Positions 20,314 through 23,500 of a stretch of 23,500 nt of DNA are shown piece after piece. The notes beneath the pieces were generated by a model. The model saw only the letters and a program-made list of their open reading frames with translations, ran no database searches and had not been told where the DNA came from. Each line of letters begins with the position of its first letter. Positions within the stretch are counted from its first letter, which is position 1. The DNA is from Neocallimastix lanati (nom. inval.) (Eukaryota > Neocallimastigomycota > Neocallimastigomycetes > Neocallimastigales > Neocallimastigaceae). The position numbers and the translations under genes are program-made. Location of the stretch: contig JACVTC010000039.1 of assembly GCA_016946835.1 (NCBI GenBank), positions 932,501 to 956,000 on the forward strand, read 5' to 3'.

Positions 20314-20568
20314 TTTTGTTTTTTATTTTTATTTTATTTTATTTTTTTATTTTTTTTTTTTTATTTATTTAAGTTCTATTTTATTTAATTATTAAATTAT
20401 TATTTTATTTTATACTAATTACATGTATTAGTTTTTTTTTTACTACATCAATTACACAATAACTTCATATTAATATTATATGTATTAAGCCACATACATA
20501 CATACATACATAGAGATTTAAATATATATAATATAAATTACTATACTATTTGAACTTTATTTTTAACA
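20314..20568 (-). repeat. 5' LTR of the copia element (right end of window copy)
   Basis: Identical to 14399-14653 including homopolymer lengths. It should carry the promoter driving leftward gag-pol transcription; TATA-like strings are abundant (20520-20540) but cannot be singled out. The right end is followed directly by TATAT. Confidence 0.93.
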
Positions 20569-20573
20569 TATAT
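20569..20573. repeat. Right target-site duplication TATAT
   Basis: Five bases adjoining the TGTT end of the 5' LTR, matching 14394-14398. Confidence 0.6.
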
Positions 20574-21035
20574 TATCTTTATTATAATTAAATAATTTTA
20601 ATTAAATCAATTATTAATAAATAAATAATTAATTAATAAATAAATACTTTTAAATAATTTTAATATTCGAAATAATATTGAATTTTTTTAATGCATAGTT
20701 CGATAATTAGTTAAACATTAATGGAATTATTTTTAAATTTTAAATAATTATATGTATAGTCAATTTCTAAATAATTAGAAATCAAATTATCAAATTAATT
20801 AATAATTAATTAATCAATAATTGAGATTAATTTAAAATTATCAATTTTATAAGTATATTTAGGGGTTGCAAACACTAGTTTATACTTGTTTCAAATTATC
20901 AATAAAATTAAATTATAGTATAGGATTCTGAATCTACACATGTATATATTATTCAACTATAAATTGCCAGAGAGGAGTCTGAATCTATAATTCACACTCT
21001 TCATTGAAGAACTAAAGATTCTGTAAAAAATTATC
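20574..21035. other. AT-rich flank between copia element and Hsp20 remnant, no gene seen
   Basis: No open frame of note. From about 20860 the DNA becomes less AT-biased (patches with GGGGTTGCAAACAC and GCCAGAGAGGAGTCTGAATC), including a repeated CTGAATCTA at about 20928 and 20983. This may be the former promoter of the adjacent Hsp20 gene. No clean heat-shock element array is visible. Confidence 0.5.
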
Positions 21036-21380
21036 ACTAAAAGAATTATAGACTATGCTTTTTCTCATAAAATTATTTGACCTGCTAAATCAATAAAGAA
21101 TCAAATCTTAAAGTCATTCAATAGTGATGTATTCAAATCTATTGATTTCAGTTCAAAGATTAATTTCAATGAAGATGGAAATAATTATTATATTCATGCT
21201 GATTTATCAGGTATGAATAAAGATCAAACTAAAATGGAATTTTCAGATGGTGATCGTATCTTAACTATTTCAGTTGAAAGAGAAACTACTATTGATGATT
21301 TTAATATGGATTCTAATTAAAATTCAGCTAATAAAGAAAAAGAACTAAAACATTTCATTCAAATTCAACATATTATATAA
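21036..21380 (+). pseudogene. Hsp20/alpha-crystallin small heat-shock protein pseudogene
   Basis: One frame carries AFSHKII, TGA (21078-21080), PAKSIKNQILKSFNSDVF, IDFSSKINFNED, YYIHADLSGMNKDQTKMEF, DRILTISVERET and DDFNMDSN, then TAA (21318-21320), NSANKEKELKHFIQ, and a final TAA at 21378-21380. The order matches the start of an alpha-crystallin domain: a first strand with D/E-rich loop, the ADLPGM-like motif (here ADLSGM) and a LTISVER strand. The conserved second half of the domain is missing. Both internal stops are one change from a sense codon (CGA, CAA), and there is no ATG in a sensible place. Small Hsps are chaperones of about 150-200 residues; this piece is dead as a full-length gene. 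A divergent expressed fragment is unlikely. Confidence 0.75.
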
Positions 21381-22215
21381 TTTTAATAATTTTAAATAAT
21401 TTTTAGAATATTAAAAAATATATGTATCATAAATTTTGAGTAATACATAATTTAATATTTTTAATTATTAAATTAATAAATTTTAAAATTAAAAATTTTA
21501 ATATTAAAAGTATACTTAATTTAAATAAAATACAACAATGTAAATAAAGCATTATATCACTATTTATACCATAATTACTTTAAATTTCTATTTTTTTTAT
21601 TTTCATTGTTAGTAGCATTAATTTTATTTTTTTATAAAATTTAGTTTCTAATGAAGATTGCACCTCTAACATTTCTCATTCATCGATATGATAACTCTAT
21701 ATATATGTATTATTTTACATTATTATATTCGTTTGAATTTATTTAATAGTTATCAATACTACCAAAAATACCAAGTATATAATAGAATAGTAATATATAA
21801 ATAATTGATTATATTAATTAATATTATTAATTTTTACAGTATGATCTATATATATATACTTTTAAACCCAATTATTGCCAAAAAAAATAAAAAAAATAAA
21901 AAAATAAAAAAATAAAAAAAAAATTAAATGAAAATAAATAAAATTTTAAATATCTTTAAATAATTGATAATACATAAATTTTAAAGAAAGAGGAATAATA
22001 ATTAAATAATTATTAAATAAAAATAATATAATTTAGATTAAAAATTTTAATAAGAAACCTTTGGGAAGAAAGTTAAGAATAAAATCTCTTAATGTGTAGT
22101 ATATATGACTATGTTTATAATGTACATAATATCATACATAATGTATTTCATGTATTATTAATTAATGGGTATCTTTAATTAATAAAAATAAAACAAATAA
22201 AACAAAAAGATTAAA
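21381..22215. other. Intergenic AT-rich DNA, no gene seen
   Basis: No coding frame is visible on either strand. It contains AAAAAT repeats at about 21878-21925. The stretch just before 22216 (AATAAAACAAATAAAAC) resembles an A-rich 5' leader. Confidence 0.5.
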
Positions 22216-22218
22216 ATG
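22216..22218 (+). CDS. Possible ATG-only first exon followed by a GTAAGT donor
   Basis: An ATG after an A-rich, leader-like stretch is directly followed by GTAAGT, the strongest fungal donor consensus. Initiator-only exons are common in fungal ribosomal-protein and other highly expressed genes. If so, the intron would run into the satellite and the remaining exons lie outside the window. Unspliced, the ATG opens only 19 codons (MVSAFRKFLLQKFVFCCMA). The context is suggestive, but no downstream exon is visible. Confidence 0.2.
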
Positions 22219-22224
22219 GTAAGT

Positions 22225-22570
22225 GCATTTCGTAAATTTTTATTACAAAAATTTGTATTTTGTTGTATGGCTTAAATATTTTTAATTTTAAGCCACTTAA
22301 TTTTATTAAAAATTTAATGAATAATAATTAATTAATTAAATAAATAAAATTACAATTCTCAAAAATTTTGGGAGAGGTCCAAAACGCCAATTTTTTTCAC
22401 GTGATATATCAAATTTTGAGGCTTTTTAAATTAATAGTTATATGATACTATTTTGTTGTATTATTAATTTGTAATTTTTTTCTTAAAATTTATTAAGTGA
22501 ATAATTAAATAAATTATAATGGTTAGATAAAAATAAATATTTTTTTACAAAAAAAAAAAAATTAAAATAA
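22225..22570. other. AT-rich DNA with one GC-richer patch
   Basis: The patch 22356-22410 holds CTCAAAA/TTTTGGGAG as an imperfect hairpin, GGTCC (22376-22380) and CACGTG (22398-22403). No coding frame. It could be promoter DNA for a gene to the right, or intron sequence if the ATG at 22216 is real. Confidence 0.4.
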
Positions 22571-22618
22571 AATATTCAAACAATTAAAAGGTTTAATATT
22601 CAAACAATTAAAAGGTTT
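22571..22618. repeat. 24-bp direct duplication
   Basis: Two perfect adjacent copies of a unit beginning AATATTCAAACAATT and ending AAAAGGTTT, immediately before the satellite array. Confidence 0.9.
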
Positions 22619-22621
22619 ATT

Positions 22622-23500
22622 TTAAAAAAAAATATATTAATAAAATACTTTAACAATTATATAGATTTATTTATTTAAAAAATATTAATAAAATATTTAA
22701 ACAACTATTAATAAAATACTTTAGCAATTATATAGATTTATTTATTTAAACAACTATTAATAAAATATTTTAGCAATTATATAGATTTATTTATTTAAAA
22801 AATATTAATAAAATATTTAAACAACTATTAATAAAATATTTTAGCAATTATATAGATTTATTTATTTAAAAAAAATATTAATAAAATACTTTAACAATTA
22901 TATAGATTTATTTATTTAAAAAAAAAATATTAATAAAATACTTTAACAATTATATAGATTTATTTATTTAAAAAAAAATATTAATAAAATACTTTAACAA
23001 TTATATAGATTTATTTATTTAAAAAATATTAATAAAATATTTAAACAACTATTAATAAAATACTTTAGCAATTATATAGATTTATTTATTTAAAAAAAAT
23101 ATTAATAAAATACTTTAACAATTATATAGATTTATTTATTTAAAAAAAATATTAATAAAATATTTTAGCAATTATATAGATTTATTTATTTAAAAAATAT
23201 TAATAAAATATTTAAACAACTATTAATAAAATATTTTAGCAATTATATAGATTTATTTATTTAAAAAAAATATTAATAAAATACTTTAACAATTATATAG
23301 ATTTATTTATTTAAAAAAAATATTAATAAAATATTTTAGCAATTATATAGATTTATTTATTTAAAAAATATTAATAAAATATTTAAACAACTATTAATAA
23401 AATATTTTAGCAATTATATAGATTTATTTATTTAAAAAAAATATTATTAAAATACTTTAACAATTATATAGATTTATTTATTTAAAAAAAAATATTAATA
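22622..23500. repeat. AT-rich satellite array, about 15 units, runs past the window end
   Basis: A 50-51 bp unit contains ATATAGATTTATTTATTTAAA and repeats head to tail. Three unit types occur: with ACTTTAACA (51 bp), with TTTTAGCA (50 bp), and the latter with an extra TATTTAAACAACTA segment (about 70 bp). From about 23111 the three types follow in fixed order, giving a higher-order period of 171 bp (TACTTTAACA at 23111, 23282, 23453). The array has no coding potential. Its real length is unknown because it reaches the window edge. Confidence 0.93.

Larger units (their letters stand above)
14399..20568 (-). mobile_element. Complete Ty1/copia LTR retrotransposon, about 6.2 kb
   Basis: In element orientation (minus strand): 5' LTR 20568-20314, primer-binding site 20313-20299, gag 20290-19250, pol 19302-14677, polypurine tract 14661-14654, 3' LTR 14653-14399, flanked by TATAT. 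The order integrase before reverse transcriptase places it in copia/Pseudoviridae. LTRs are identical over 255 bp and both genes are uninterrupted, so the insertion is recent and the element may be active. Unusual traits are the half-tRNA-type primer site, the separate gag frame, and a very long Asn-rich linker between integrase and RT. Confidence 0.95.

Noticed and set aside
20920-21035. Heat-shock elements upstream of the Hsp20 remnant
   Set aside because: TTC and GAA words occur but not with the regular 5-bp alternating spacing expected of a heat-shock element.
22622-23500. CRISPR-like regularly spaced repeats
   Set aside because: Units abut without unique spacers and the window is eukaryotic; it is a satellite.

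Overview
The window is extremely AT-rich nuclear eukaryotic DNA. It has spliceosomal introns of about 90-800 nt with GT..AG ends, long genomic A or T runs, ATT/AAT and AAAT microsatellites, and Asn codon runs. Coding exons stand out as islands of higher GC. A Ty1/copia retrotransposon, a p50RhoGAP-like gene and intron-rich housekeeping genes in such DNA fit an anaerobic gut fungus (Neocallimastigomycota) best. This is an inference from style; Dictyostelium-like amoebae have similar base composition but are a poorer match for an intact copia element and this intron density.

Layout. 1-174 is the 3' end of an unidentified plus-strand gene. 2388-5789 (+) is a nine-exon gene for the PP2A scaffold (A/PR65) subunit; the splice model gives exactly 589 codons, the length of human PPP2R1A. 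5790-7380 is a convergent intergenic region of microsatellites. 7381-9549 (-) is a gene that looks like two RhoGAP fragments, but on the minus strand it resolves into seven exons with matching phases. It encodes a 436-residue Sec14(CRAL-TRIO)-RhoGAP protein laid out like ARHGAP1/p50RhoGAP. 9550-14393 holds no confident intact gene, only a decayed unknown coding region (12560-13110, minus), a short ORF island (13594-13809, plus), a 14-bp tandem repeat and a palindrome-rich patch.

14399-20568 (-) is a complete, apparently young Ty1/copia element. It has two identical LTRs, a 5-bp TATAT target duplication, a polypurine tract, intact gag (346 aa) and intact pol (1541 aa, with protease, integrase, RT and RNase H). 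Gag and pol overlap in different frames, so pol would need a +1 shift. The primer-binding site matches the complement of the anticodon arm of tRNA-Lys(CUU), which points to copia-style half-tRNA priming. The integrase-RT linker is about 500 residues, Asn-rich, and carries a 24-bp coding minisatellite and a duplicated basic block.

Downstream are an Hsp20 pseudogene (21036-21380), a possible ATG-only first exon of a gene leaving the window (22216), and an AT-rich satellite with a 171-bp higher-order period (22622 to the window end).

The two housekeeping genes act in separate pathways (PP2A assembly; Rho-family GTPase switching) and are convergent, with no sign of co-regulation. I found no clearly new multi-gene system. 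The most novel points are the half-tRNA-Lys primer site with its candidate CCG-AGG-C shift site, the coding minisatellite in pol, and the hidden Sec14-RhoGAP gene.
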